DNA of 13,230 bases from Euperipatoides rowelli (GCA_003024985.2 PXIH01S0013022.1); one strand, 5' to 3'; numbered from the stretch's first letter, positions 1 through 8,783 are shown. Program-made: numbers and translations. The notes: a model not told the origin generated them from the letters alone.

Positions 1-109
1 ATAGGATTAAGTCACCAGACTTATTACCCTTACATTTACAATAAAAACATCATAACTATTCATAATACATAATATACAATATATCACAAAAAGGAAAATA
101 AAACACATA

Positions 110-140
110 AAAGAATACAATTTCAATAAAGAATACAATT
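110..140 (-). repeat. Two copies of a 13-nt direct repeat in the LINE 3' region
   Basis: The 13-mer AAAGAATACAATT occurs at 110-122 and again at 128-140, an 18-nt period with about 1.7 copies. It lies in the non-coding 3' region of the minus-strand LINE. Short tandem repeats are common near LINE 3' ends, but this one is short and AT-rich and could be chance. Confidence 0.5.
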
Positions 141-210
141 ACAAAAACAATGCCTGATTATACCAGTTGTCTAGGTCATAAAATTGATCTATCAATTACA
201 TAACACAGAT

Positions 211-330
211 TTTTCTTTTTTCTTTCTTTTCATCTCTTTCTCCCGTTCCCCTTCTCTCGTTTTTCCCTCACTCCTCCCCTTCTTTCTCTCTTTCCAGCCA
301 TCTTTTTTTTTTCTTTTTATATCGGAAAAC
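211..330 (+). repeat. Long pyrimidine-rich tract (purine-rich on the minus strand)
   Basis: About 110 bases are almost wholly C and T on the + strand, with only a few interrupting purines. The tract covers the last codons of the LINE ORF and the start of its 3' non-coding region, where the minus strand reads as a Lys/Arg/Glu-rich tail. On the + strand it translates to an F/S-rich string that only reflects composition. Such homopurine/homopyrimidine stretches can adopt triplex (H-DNA) structures. That is general knowledge, not shown here. Confidence 0.8.
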
Positions 331-2225
331 AAAAAAGGCAATTCCAAAAATTCACTATTACTCGAGAGGAAACTGTCTAATTGTTTTTTAAAGCAATTAA
401 ATCCATCATTATTAAATATATAATCAGGTATTCTGTTCTACAATAGTTTATACATATTCTATATCGATTTCTATTTTCATGACTATTTAAATCGTTTCTA
501 ATACTATAATAACCATTCACGTTTTCCAGAACTACAATATATATATATATATATATACAGTAAATATTATATACTGTACATATTAGATCACCTCTAATTA
601 GTCACTGTATAGGTGACATAAGTGTTTCCAATCTTTCTCTATAACTTAAATAAAAAACCCAAATAAACTTGGTAAAACTTCTAAATCTTTTTTCCACCCT
701 AATTGTGTCACCTTTATTCATTATCCAGGTGCTAATTTGCGCATACTCAATAACTGGTCGAATATACGTCGTGTACACTATTTTAAAAGTGGGACCAGTT
801 AAAAAAAACTTGGCCCATTCCTAATGTATCCAAATGATCTATTCGCCTTAGAAATAATCAAATTAACATTATTTTCGAAAGTAAGTCTATTGTCAATTAT
901 GCACCAAGATCTTTATGTGAACTTACATTCTCTATAGTAACACCCTTCAGATCATAAGTATAGGTAGGTTTATTATAGGAAATTCTCATCATGACTGTCT
1001 TCTTATAATTTATTTCCAATTTATTTACATCCAACCATTTTTGGATCATATTGATGTCATTCTGGAAGGAGAAGCAATCATTCTCATTTATAATATTTTT
1101 TATCATCTTTATGTCACCTGCATAACTTAATACAACAGAGTTGACACATGATCCTAAACCACTCGTGAGTATATTAAACANCAGACCAGATAATATTGCT
1201 CCTTGAGGGAGACCATTTGCAATAGAAATTTCATGTCATTTCACCATTTATATTAATTATAATTTTCCTATTTGACAGATAACTTTTTATCCAGTTCTTC
1301 AATTTTTCATTAATTCCCAATACAGTAAGTTTCTACAACAATATCTCATGATTAACTGTATCAAATACCGAGTGTATATCTAGGAAAAGAATATCTGTTG
1401 GGATGCCCATCTCCCATCCCTTAAGATATATATTGTTCGCACACAATAGATTATCATTAACAGACCTATTTTTTCTAATACCATATTGGCAAGATTCCAA
1501 CAAATTAGAGCTCTCCACATAATGTATTCTGTTGAAAACTACTCTTTCATCTATCTTAGAAATGGCTGAGGTTACAGTAATCGGCCTATATGAAGTTTTT
1601 AGGTTTCTAACACCACCCTTAAATATAGGACGAGATCTCCCAATCTTCCATGAGTCTGGTAACATCGAATAGGACAAAGAACAGTTAATTACTGCTGTTA
1701 GAAATCCAACAAAAAAGCCCGAAAATGTTTTTATGTGAAAATAATTTATTTCCTCACTACAACTAGAAAAAGTAGGCTTTAAATTTGAAATAATTTTATC
1801 TATTTCTTTATCTTCAACGATTATATCTAATGGTAAATCTAATTCTTTGTTCATACTATTTTCTTTTTCAACTATATTTACACAACTTTTATTAAATCTT
1901 ATAAAAAATCTTGAAAATACCTCAGCAATATCTGTTGTACTAGTATACTTAACTCCGTTATCATTTCATTAATATCTTGATAATTAGCTTTCTTCCTACT
2001 TCCAATATATGTATACAGCAAGTTTTTATTATAAGTAGATCTTTTTAACAAATCCAATTCAAAGTTTCTCTTAGAGTCTCTAATCTCATTGTTCAATCTA
2101 TTTAAACCCTTGCAGACATTTCATCACCAAGATTAACACATAACTTGCCTTATTTCTTTCTTTAATTTTTTTCTTATATTCTTTTGTTTAACCATTTTGT
2201 TTTTTCTAATCTGTCACCTTTGTAA
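268..2225 (-). pseudogene. Broken reverse transcriptase ORF of the LINE
   Basis: In the intact family this protein copies element RNA into DNA at the target site. Visible pieces on the minus strand: 2225-1855, basic linker with a frame change near 1920; 1854-1336, RT fingers/palm containing PDSWK, SYRPITV, SQYG-like (CQYG) and motif A FLDIHSVFD (1360-1386), with a TAG at 1335-1333 straight after NHEILL; about 1330-1235, the same frame continuing with KNWIKSYLSNRK; 1214-1177 in another frame, motif B GLPQGAILSG; 1124-1113, the catalytic box as YAGD instead of YADD; 1106-897, KWLDVNKLEINYKKT and SSHKDLG; about 780-600, YIRPVIEYA; about 420-268, FKKQLDSFLSSNS ending at TGA 270-268. Multiple frameshifts, a stop and the lost second Asp make it nonfunctional. 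One N at 1181 falls in motif B. Confidence 0.85.
536..557. repeat. (TA)n microsatellite
   Basis: An uninterrupted TA dinucleotide run of about 11 units sits inside the region matching the LINE C-terminal coding sequence. It must therefore have expanded after the copy stopped being functional. TACAGTA follows it directly, and TACTGTA lies a few bases further on. Confidence 0.85.
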
Positions 2226-2951
2226 AAAAAATTTTTTTTACAGGAGTTGCACTATTCAATATATCACTAAAAATTTTACAAACAGCTTTTTCATTGCTTA
2301 TGTAAAGTAAGCACAAGAGCTAAAACATTACTTTATTGTTGTTTATTGGAAATTCTAAAGACTGACCATTCTTATTTAGCTGCAGCAACAGTAATAAAAT
2401 AAATCACTATGAAAGAGCATTATTATTGTACTATTTCAATTGATACATGTTGTCAAAATAATGTTGAGCCACTTAAGTTTATTGTTCAAGAAAAAAAAAA
2501 TAACAGAGTGGTTTCTCATCTGACTTTTCATAGTCCCCCATTCCTTAAAATATTTTTAAAATATTAACATGTTTATAATAGGAATTTGACTAGCAAGATG
2601 TTCACCCAAAGGATGCTTTTCAAGATCTATGTCAACACTGAGTATTTCCAATGATTTACGTTTTTTTTTTACAAATCTTTATTAGATATTTTGAAGATAA
2701 TGAAATCATTTTTAATGAATGCTTCTGTAGGGGTTTTACTATAATTCTTAGGAAACTTTTGGTGGGCCCTTTAAAAAGACTTAACAGTTTTCTTGGAATT
2801 ACCTGACATTTGGTTATGCTTTGTCTGCACTTTAACAGTGAATCCATTTGAAACTACTATCACAAAGCCTAAGAAATACTGCACATTTCAATATTAAAAG
2901 CTTAACTTGTGTGAGAAGACCAAACATCTAATGCATTTATAAGGAAATTTA
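2226..2951. other. AT-rich intronic sequence with no recognised gene
   Basis: Between the last recognisable LINE linker and the palindrome I see only AT-rich sequence with short homopolymer runs, for example A10 near 2491 and T10 near 2661. The open stretches are short and of low complexity. It may contain the diverged 5' part of the LINE, but no endonuclease motif was visible. If the upstream Notch exon lies left of the window, this is all intron. Confidence 0.6.
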
Positions 2952-3238
2952 AAAGGAAAATTAAATATGAGAAGAATGCATGTTGCTTTTATTATTTAAA
3001 ATATGTATTTATTAATTAAAATAAATAATTTCTGCCGTTAGGGATTTAAAGGCATATACTGTAGTTGGCCGTTTGAGTTGAAATTTCAATTCTAATAGCC
3101 AACTACTGTATATGCCTTAAAAATTAGATAAAGTCATAAATTATAATTGCCTAGTTTATCATTATTTATTTGAATTAATAAATATATATTTTTAAGAGTA
3201 AAAACAACATGTATTCTTCTGATTATTGATTTTCCTTT
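2952..3238. repeat. Long imperfect palindrome (foldback or MITE-like), about 290 bp
   Basis: The left half, read as reverse complement, matches the right half over most of its length. The best blocks are 3006-3029 with 3161-3184 (24 nt, one mismatch), 2970-2985 (AGAAGAATGCATGTTG) with the complementary stretch around 3205-3220, and AAAGGAAAA 2952-2960 with TTTTCCTTT 3230-3238. The core is 3051-3069 with 3098-3116. The right arm carries about 20-30 extra bases between core and outer blocks. Weaker similarity may continue to about 2895 and 3320. AAAAGCTTAAC occurs directly repeated at 2896-2906 and 3240-3250, flanking the palindrome. No transposase is encoded. It could be a non-autonomous DNA transposon or an inverted duplication. 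It lies in the Notch transcript, about 1 kb upstream of the last exon. Confidence 0.75.
3051..3116. repeat. Symmetrical 66-bp hairpin core of the palindrome
   Basis: GGCATATACTGTAGTTGGC (3051-3069) is complementary to 3098-3116 with one mismatch. Between the arms, the perfect palindrome TTGAAATTTCAA (3078-3089) has exactly the same centre, 3083.5. Pairing i with 6167-i gives an almost continuous stem of about 33 bp with a few mismatches and G:U wobbles as RNA, and it extends partly outward through TTTAAA/TTAAAA. The tip has almost no natural loop, which fits a DNA foldback better than a classical microRNA precursor. A small-RNA origin is not excluded. Confidence 0.8.
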
Positions 3239-4261
3239 CAAAAGCTTAACTATTATTAATAATAACAAACATATTTAAAGATTTGGTCAGCAAAATAGAA
3301 TTAAACATAAGCTTTACATTATAATAAAAGTTCAAGAAAACCATATATTTGGTCTTTATTTTATAATACATATTCAGTACATTTATCCATAAATTATTAG
3401 CAGTTAGTATAATATACTATTGAAATAATAAGGCAAGTGTAGTTGTAATATTTTGAGAATAGAATAACACATTTATAGAGACAATGAACATGTTTATAAG
3501 ACAACTCTATTTAATAACACTTGCCACGTTGTTACATATCATTGACTGTAGCAGGGAATGTTTTCCCACTCCAAGTCCCATGCCTTCTTGTGGTTTCTAT
3601 TAATAAAACAACTCGGTCTAAATATACTACAATAGTAAAGCTTATTATGATTTATTTACCCCTCCCCTTAATACTCTCAAGTCTAGATTCATGNATTAAT
3701 TCAATATTTATTTATATTGACATTTTGTTTACAAATATTATAATATATAGTAGTATAAAAGTTAATGTAGTTCATTATTTTAATAAAATGATATTCAATG
3801 GAAAAAAAAATATTTTAAGATAATTTGCTTTTTAAAAAAATCAATTTTTTAAATATAAATAATAAAAAACAAAAACAGGAAACCTATGCCTATTTGAGAA
3901 TACATTTGACATAGTTAACATTTGAGATTTGAAAATTGCAAAACAAATGCAGTATTTGGTGTTTATAATAAAATTATTTCTTTTAAAAAATTTAAAACAC
4001 CGGTACTGTATTTTATTCACTGCAATGCTTCTATTTTCCTACCAGTTTGAGAACATTTAGTGCACATTGTGGAGATTTTGTGAAATCCAAGTTTTTGTTT
4101 TTAACTTTAAACACCTTTATTATTACAGTATTATTAGATAAATGAGTGTTTTAGTTGCAATTGTCTATGCAGATTATTAATAATAATAAGTGTTTTCATT
4201 GTTACATGCCCTTATATAGTACATAATTAAATTTTCCCATTTAAAATAACATATATTTTTT
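3239..4261. other. AT-rich intron just upstream of the last Notch exon
   Basis: Very AT-rich sequence with short A and T runs, an ambiguous base at 3694, and TACTGTA at 4004 and TACAGTA at 4124. The 100-codon open frame at 3521-3823 is low complexity, crosses the N and matches nothing I recognise, so I treat it as non-coding. Its left boundary may include decayed outer arms of the palindrome (to about 3320). Confidence 0.7.
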
Positions 4262-4275
4262 TAAATATTTTATAG
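4262..4275 (+). other. 3' splice acceptor of the final Notch intron
   Basis: The T-rich sequence TAAATATTTTATAG ends at 4275. The next base opens an in-frame E-E-T-P-L-F-L-A-A-R-E-G string, the start of a Notch ankyrin repeat. The intron phase is 0 (GAA begins at 4276). The pyrimidine tract is U/A-rich rather than strongly pyrimidine, as is usual in AT-rich genomes. TTG at 4288, where an open-frame caller would start, is an internal Leu codon and not a start. Confidence 0.93.
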
Positions 4276-5598
4276 GAAGAGACCCCATTGTTCCTAGCAG
4301 CTAGAGAAGGGAGTTTTGAAGCTGCCAAAATATTGTTAGATCATTTCGCAAATCGAGATATAACTGATCATATGGATAGATTGCCACGAGATGTTGCCCA
4401 GGAAAGATTACATCATGATATTGTGCAGTTGCTAGATGAACACATTGTGAGAAGCCCTCAAATGTCAAATATGAGTAATAGCCAAATATCACCTCCTCAT
4501 ATGATGTCACCACAAAACCTAATGCCTGGCAGCAAGCCACCTAAACCAAAACCACGACGAGCGACAAAACAAAATGGAATGTCAAATGGTCATATGTCAA
4601 TGATTGGAAAAGATGGAAGTCCTATATCTCCAAATGATATTAGACCGAAGAAAAAAGTTACAAAAAAGAAACGTGAACTGAATGGTTTAGAAAGTTCAGT
4701 TACATTGTCACCTGTTGATTCTTTAGAATCTCCACATATGATTAGTAGTGTAGAAACTCCATCACCTAACTCAATATATACAGGACAAGCATTAATTATG
4801 CCTCAGTCCGCCCTTCAAGGATTGGACAATACAATTGTGTGTAGTGTCGGCGGACAGCCAAAACAACCGCCATCCTACCAGGACTGTATGAAACATGCAT
4901 ATAATGCAGGAATAGGACGATCTTTAAATCATTCCAGTCATCTAATAAACAATGTTGGTCTTCCCAGCATGAGTTCTAATATTTCCATGACGACAGATTG
5001 GTCCGATTCAAAACAAAACCATCAAAGGCAAAATTCACTTCAAAATAACAATTCTCAATCTAATCTCAGCCAACAGATGGCACCATCGCACACTTTAAGT
5101 CCAGGATTAGCTTCACAATCAAGGCCTAATCTTCCCACCTCTCCAACTCATATGGCCGCTCTCCATACCCTTAGCCAGAAAAACACCCCCATTCAAAATA
5201 GTGCCAAATATGACTATGACTACCATCCAGAGACTCCTTTAACAAGCTTACCATATTCCACCTTAGGTCATCGAGAGTCTCAAAGGCATAAAGTGCACTT
5301 ACCGCAATCTAATTACCATCAATATATTGCAATGGGTGTTGATAAATATCCAACACCACCATCACAGCATAGTCATCTTAGTTCAGAGTCAACACCACAA
5401 CATTTGCTGCATCCACCAGAAACTTATTTAACACCTTCACCTGAATCACCAGGGCAGTGGTCTAGTTCATCTCCTCATTCAGCACATTCTGATTGGTCTG
5501 AGGGGATATCCAGTCCATCTCAGCCTATCGGGGGGCAAATGATGCCTAACATGGAACAAACACAGGAAAAACGCTTTGGTGAAGCCATCTACATCTGA
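4276..5598 (+). CDS. Notch: Notch receptor, last coding exon (C-terminal 440 residues of the intracellular domain)
   Basis: Notch is a single-pass receptor. After ligand-induced cleavage, its intracellular domain enters the nucleus and activates CSL/Mastermind targets. This exon starts at an acceptor in phase 0, not at a start codon. Exon residues 1-56 are the end of the ankyrin domain (ETPLFLAAREG, then ITDHMDRLPRD and ERLHHDIV), near-identical to fly and human Notch. Basic clusters at 87-98 and 123-133 (RPKKKVTKKKR) look like nuclear import signals. LSPVDSLESPH at 144-154 also occurs in human NOTCH1. PPSY at 198-201 is the type of motif bound by Nedd4/Su(dx)/Itch WW domains. About 205-350 is rich in S, N, Q and H, as in the transactivation region. 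The PEST tail has TPPSQHS (360-366), a TPSPE phosphodegron (386-390) like the Fbw7/SEL-10 site, and WSSSSP (395-400). The protein ends EAIYI, a possible class II PDZ ligand. The frame is intact throughout. All upstream exons lie outside the window. Confidence 0.97.
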   Translation, partial: EETPLFLAAREGSFEAAKILLDHFANRDITDHMDRLPRDVAQERLHHDIVQLLDEHIVRSPQMSNMSNSQISPPHMMSPQNLMPGSKPPKPKPRRATKQNGMSNGHMSMIGKDGSPISPNDIRPKKKVTKKKRELNGLESSVTLSPVDSLESPHMISSVETPSPNSIYTGQALIMPQSALQGLDNTIVCSVGGQPKQPPSYQDCMKHAYNAGIGRSLNHSSHLINNVGLPSMSSNISMTTDWSDSKQNHQRQNSLQNNNSQSNLSQQMAPSHTLSPGLASQSRPNLPTSPTHMAALHTLSQKNTPIQNSAKYDYDYHPETPLTSLPYSTLGHRESQRHKVHLPQSNYHQYIAMGVDKYPTPPSQHSHLSSESTPQHLLHPPETYLTPSPESPGQWSSSSPHSAHSDWSEGISSPSQPIGGQMMPNMEQTQEKRFGEAIYI

Positions 5599-6126
5599 CA
5601 ATCAACCAGGTTTCATATCTCATCGACTCCTGAGTACTCCGTTATGGAGTGGACTTCATAAAGCCATAAGCTGATGTGTTAAACTTCAGCCATCTCCCTG
5701 TTGTTCCATTTTTGGGACCATCTCATTTTTATTTTTTTAAAATGCTGTATATGATTTCCATTCTTAGAAAGGATCTTTTAATATATTTGTAAATTGTGGT
5801 CTAAAGGGAACAACCAGTCCAGGTACTGGATCTGGCTTGAAAAGTGTGTATGTGAAAGAGGAAACAAAAAATGACCAAAAGTTAAACCAGTGTCATATTA
5901 AAAATTGTTTTATACTATGAACCTTATTATGATCTGGTTTATATCTACAATAATAAATGACAAAAAAGTTCATCTGTATATAAAGGTAATTATATTTTGT
6001 ATAACGATTTATGTGTGTAAACCCTTGTCTATGTTATTGTTACCCATCGAACATAATGCTGCTGTAAACATTATTTGTAAGCTTTCTGTAGAGGTTTTAG
6101 TAGCCTGGTAAGACAGATTTGGGTAT

Positions 6127-6210
6127 TAAAAAAAAGAAAATTTAGAAAAAAAGAACAAAAAGAAAGAAAAAAGTAAAAAAAAAGAAAGAAAAAGTGAAAG
6201 CATTGCATCT
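6127..6210 (+). repeat. A/G-rich tract in the Notch 3' UTR
   Basis: About 84 bases are almost all A and G in units such as AAAGAAAGAAAAA, with a near mirror-symmetric arrangement around 6175. The minus strand reads as an F-rich peptide purely from composition. In RNA this would be an unstructured purine stretch. It is also a replication-slippage-prone site. Confidence 0.75.
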
Positions 6211-6740
6211 GTTCTATAGCATTCCAGTTAATGTTCATTCCATTATGTGCTTTCATATAGCAGTAATCAACTCGAGGCCAAACTGAACTAAGGAGAAACG
6301 TAACACAGAGTAAATTATTTTTCTATATTATCGTGAAATCTCTAAACGAGTTTTTATGGAAAAGTATTTAAAAATTATATTTAAATTTAAAAAATGATTG
6401 AAATCCATAGCACCAAGGTTTTATGTTTTCCCTAGCTCAGTGTTTTGAAGTCTGATATCATTAAAAAAAAAAATTGAATGAGCTCGGTGCTTAAAGCACA
6501 TTAATTTAATGTTATTCCTCATCAGAATTTCCTGCATCAGGGAATTAAAACTATATTTTAATATTATGCATTGCAAACAAATATATGTATAAACCTGTAT
6601 ATTATTATATTTGTTATTTAAGATATTTACATAAGGCCATCCTTAAATGATGTCACTATTTTTTTAACCATTTTTGTGACCCTTCCCCACTTTTTTTGTC
6701 ACATTTCAAAATATCCCCTCATAAATTACATAGTGTTTAA

Positions 6741-6764
6741 CTCCCCCCCCCCTTCCCTTTCCCC
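6741..6764 (+). repeat. C-rich run in the Notch 3' UTR
   Basis: A run of ten Cs followed by TTCCCTTTCCCC in a very AT-poor-in-C neighbourhood. Such CU-rich motifs can bind poly(C)-binding proteins, which is general knowledge. The run is also prone to sequencing-length errors. Confidence 0.75.
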
Positions 6765-7623
6765 AAATAAATTCTAAATACCTAAACTCACAGACAATAC
6801 ATGACTTGATTATAAACTATGAAGTGTTGCACATAAAGAACCCCACCGACCATGATTGTCTAACAAATTTCATTAGCACTCACAAATTCTCATCGTGTGA
6901 TATCATTTATGGACCGCCTCTAAATGCATTTTTTTTTTTAAATTTCACATTCAAAAAAGAACTTTTTAAATATTAGCCTATTGGTTCATTTTTACTAAAG
7001 AAAATGTATGAAAGAGATTGATGGGCTTCAGTATCATTTATAATTTTATTTTGCTTATTTCATCTTCATTCCTATTTATTTTATGCATGTTCTATGCATG
7101 TTTATATTTTTTGCATGAAATGATGCGCGCGCTTTTAATCTTGTTTCTTTCATGGAGCTGCTTCACTTTTATTTGTACATTTTCTTTTGTGATTAATTTC
7201 ACTATAGCTAACATGTTTAAATGTTTTTCGTTTTGGCCGTAAGTTAACATATTTTATATTATTTTATATGTTTTAGTTCCTTCTTTGTTGTATGTAATTT
7301 GTGTGCTGTAATGCACAAGGTAGGCAATTTTTATGAGGAATTTCTTCCATTGAAGCATTTTATTTGCACAAACTCATTTATGTACAGAATGTAGCATATT
7401 ACTCAGACTGTCAGCTTTATTTTATAAAAAAAAAAGTTAAAATATATTGTAGTTTTTTTTTATAATTGATAAAAAAAAATCCCATATCTATATGTGCTGT
7501 ATGTATAATTCTCAATATTTTATTTTCGAGAAATGTGTCATTTTTTTTAAAATTAGTTTCTTTGGTAAACATGTCCTTATGAAAACTATTTTCTTGTAGT
7601 TATTTTACACTACTGGTTTAAAT

Positions 7624-7629
7624 AATAAA
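7624..7629 (+). terminator. Candidate poly(A) signal AATAAA (preferred)
   Basis: Canonical hexamer 2.03 kb after the Notch stop. TGTA occurs about 30 nt upstream, and a G/T-rich stretch begins about 30 nt downstream, matching the usual layout of a cleavage site near 7645-7655. It is chosen over the 5952 and 6766 hexamers because of these flanks. Use is unproven. Confidence 0.5.
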
Positions 7630-8408
7630 GATTTTTATTATTAAACAATACTTTTCTGAATATAGCTTGTTAATTGGTAGTTTATTTTTATTTAATTGGT
7701 ATATTATTAGAAATTTTATCACCCTAAATTTATTTAAGCAAATAGTTTTGGAATTTTTATGTCATATGTGGAGAAATTATCGCTATGGGGATGTATTGGT
7801 TTTTAAAACAATTTTAAGACCTCTATATAATTAATATCTTACCTACAGTATATTCTTATTACACTTTTAAAAAATGCTTTTTTGTTTAATATAAAATTCA
7901 ATTTCTGAGTCACTTATCATTACTTTATTAGTTTATTATTTAGATATTCTTTTTTAGATACAGCCAAAATGTTAAAATTAATTTTAACTATTAGTCAAAA
8001 TGTTAAATGTTGTACCATAAAATGCCGGACAAGTGCACACTGCACAGGTTCACATTCATTTGGGACAAAATAGGGTTGATGCACTTGCTCAGACATTTGT
8101 TAGAAACATAGATTTCCTATCAAGCAATACAAATTGAAAACACTATTCATACTGTGTATGGATCAAGTGTGGTTTCCTTTCATGGTCAGTTTTCAAGGAG
8201 GAACAATTACTCAGAACCAAATGAGAAATATAAGGACATCTTGAAAATCATATTGGGGCTAACAACTTTTTTAGTGTTTAATTTGAAACGGCCAATTAGC
8301 ATCCTTGTTCTTTGTCTTCTTCTAAGAGTTAGTGCAAGTTTAACAGTATTTAGTCACATATCTTTGAATTAGTTTTCTTTTTTAATTCCACAAGACAGTT
8401 GTTGACGC

Positions 8409-8414
8409 AATAAA
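8409..8414 (+). terminator. Alternative distal poly(A) signal AATAAA
   Basis: The hexamer is followed by GGTGCT and then GGTCTTGTTGACT, a GT-rich downstream element at 8431-8445. If used, the Notch 3' UTR would be about 2.85 kb. Further AATAAA copies at 8461 and near 8676 and 8680 have less convincing flanks. Confidence 0.4.
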
Positions 8415-8783
8415 ACATTGGTGCTAAAAAAGGTCTTGTTGACTATTCATTCTTTTCTAAAATAAATTAACTGTCGAGTAATAATAGATTTCCAATTAAA
8501 TTTTTATATTTTGCTTATAATTGTTCAATAATCAACCTTAAAAGGAGGGGCTAACTTTTTGTTTAACTTTAATGATTTATTTATTAGGCTATACAGTATA
8601 CCTAGTAATTTTTAATGTTGAAATTAACAGAAATTTTTCCATTTTTTCAGCATCTTAGTTTTTTTCTATCTATGAATAAATAAACTAATGCTAAGTGTTG
8701 GGTATTAATGCCGTTAAACATTAAGTTAAAATGTTTAAAACATGGTAAATTTTGTAATAAACTCGTTAATATTTTATTTTCTA

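Larger units (their letters stand above)
1..2225 (-). mobile_element. Decayed non-LTR retrotransposon (LINE), CR1/L2/Jockey-like, 5'-truncated or diverged
   Basis: Reading the minus strand from about 2225 down to 1 gives, in order, the basic linker before reverse transcriptase (WLNK, then RDSKRNFELDL), the fingers and palm, thumb-like sequence, a C-terminal region of the YIRPVIEYA type and an AT-rich 3' region that reaches the window edge. This order is typical of LINEs with an apurinic-type endonuclease. No endonuclease domain was recognised above 2225, so the copy is 5'-truncated or too diverged to follow. Homology moves between frames several times and meets at least one stop, so the copy is dead. 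It lies antisense to Notch and upstream of its last exon, probably in an intron. The left end is not in the window. Clade assignment by motif style is tentative. Confidence 0.85.
5599..7650 (+). other. Notch: Probable Notch 3' UTR
   Basis: No coding signal follows the TGA. The sequence is AT-rich and carries AATAAA at 5952-5957, 6766-6771 and 7624-7629. The 7624 signal has UGUA upstream (near 7595) and GU/U-rich sequence downstream (GCTTGTTAATTGGTAG), so a UTR of about 2.05 kb is the working model. Other contents are an A/G tract at 6127-6210, a C-rich run at 6741-6764, a Brd-box heptamer AGCTTTA at 7413-7419 and TGTGAT (K-box core) at 6896 and 7188. Short open frames at 5905-6111 and 7018-7242 are hydrophobic strings from T-rich sequence. 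A longer UTR to about 8440 is equally possible. RNA evidence is absent. Confidence 0.65.

Noticed and set aside
184-423. 79-aa + strand ORF rich in F and S
   Set aside because: It is the antisense of the LINE C-terminal coding region plus the pyrimidine tract. The composition explains it fully.
2566-3499. 13-mer AACATGTTTATAA at 2566 and 3487 as element ends
   Set aside because: Direct repeats of this length and A+T content are expected several times by chance in 13 kb, and the positions are not symmetrical about the palindrome.
3521-3823. 100-aa + strand ORF in the intron
   Set aside because: Low-complexity I/Y/L-rich product crossing an N at 3694. No family features, and it lies in the Notch intron.
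4288-4290. TTG as a start codon for the Notch ORF
   Set aside because: Ankyrin homology continues upstream of it to the splice acceptor, so it is an internal Leu of an exon.
4301-4540. 79-aa minus-strand ORF
   Set aside because: Antisense shadow of the conserved Notch ankyrin exon.
6071-6256. 61-aa minus-strand ORF
   Set aside because: Its F-rich centre is the complement of the A/G tract in the 3' UTR.
7018-7242. 74-aa hydrophobic + strand ORF
   Set aside because: T-rich UTR sequence gives F/L/I-rich products by composition. No homology and it follows the Notch stop.
8154-8372. 72-aa + strand ORF
   Set aside because: No recognisable domain or splice context. The length is not remarkable for the number of frames examined.
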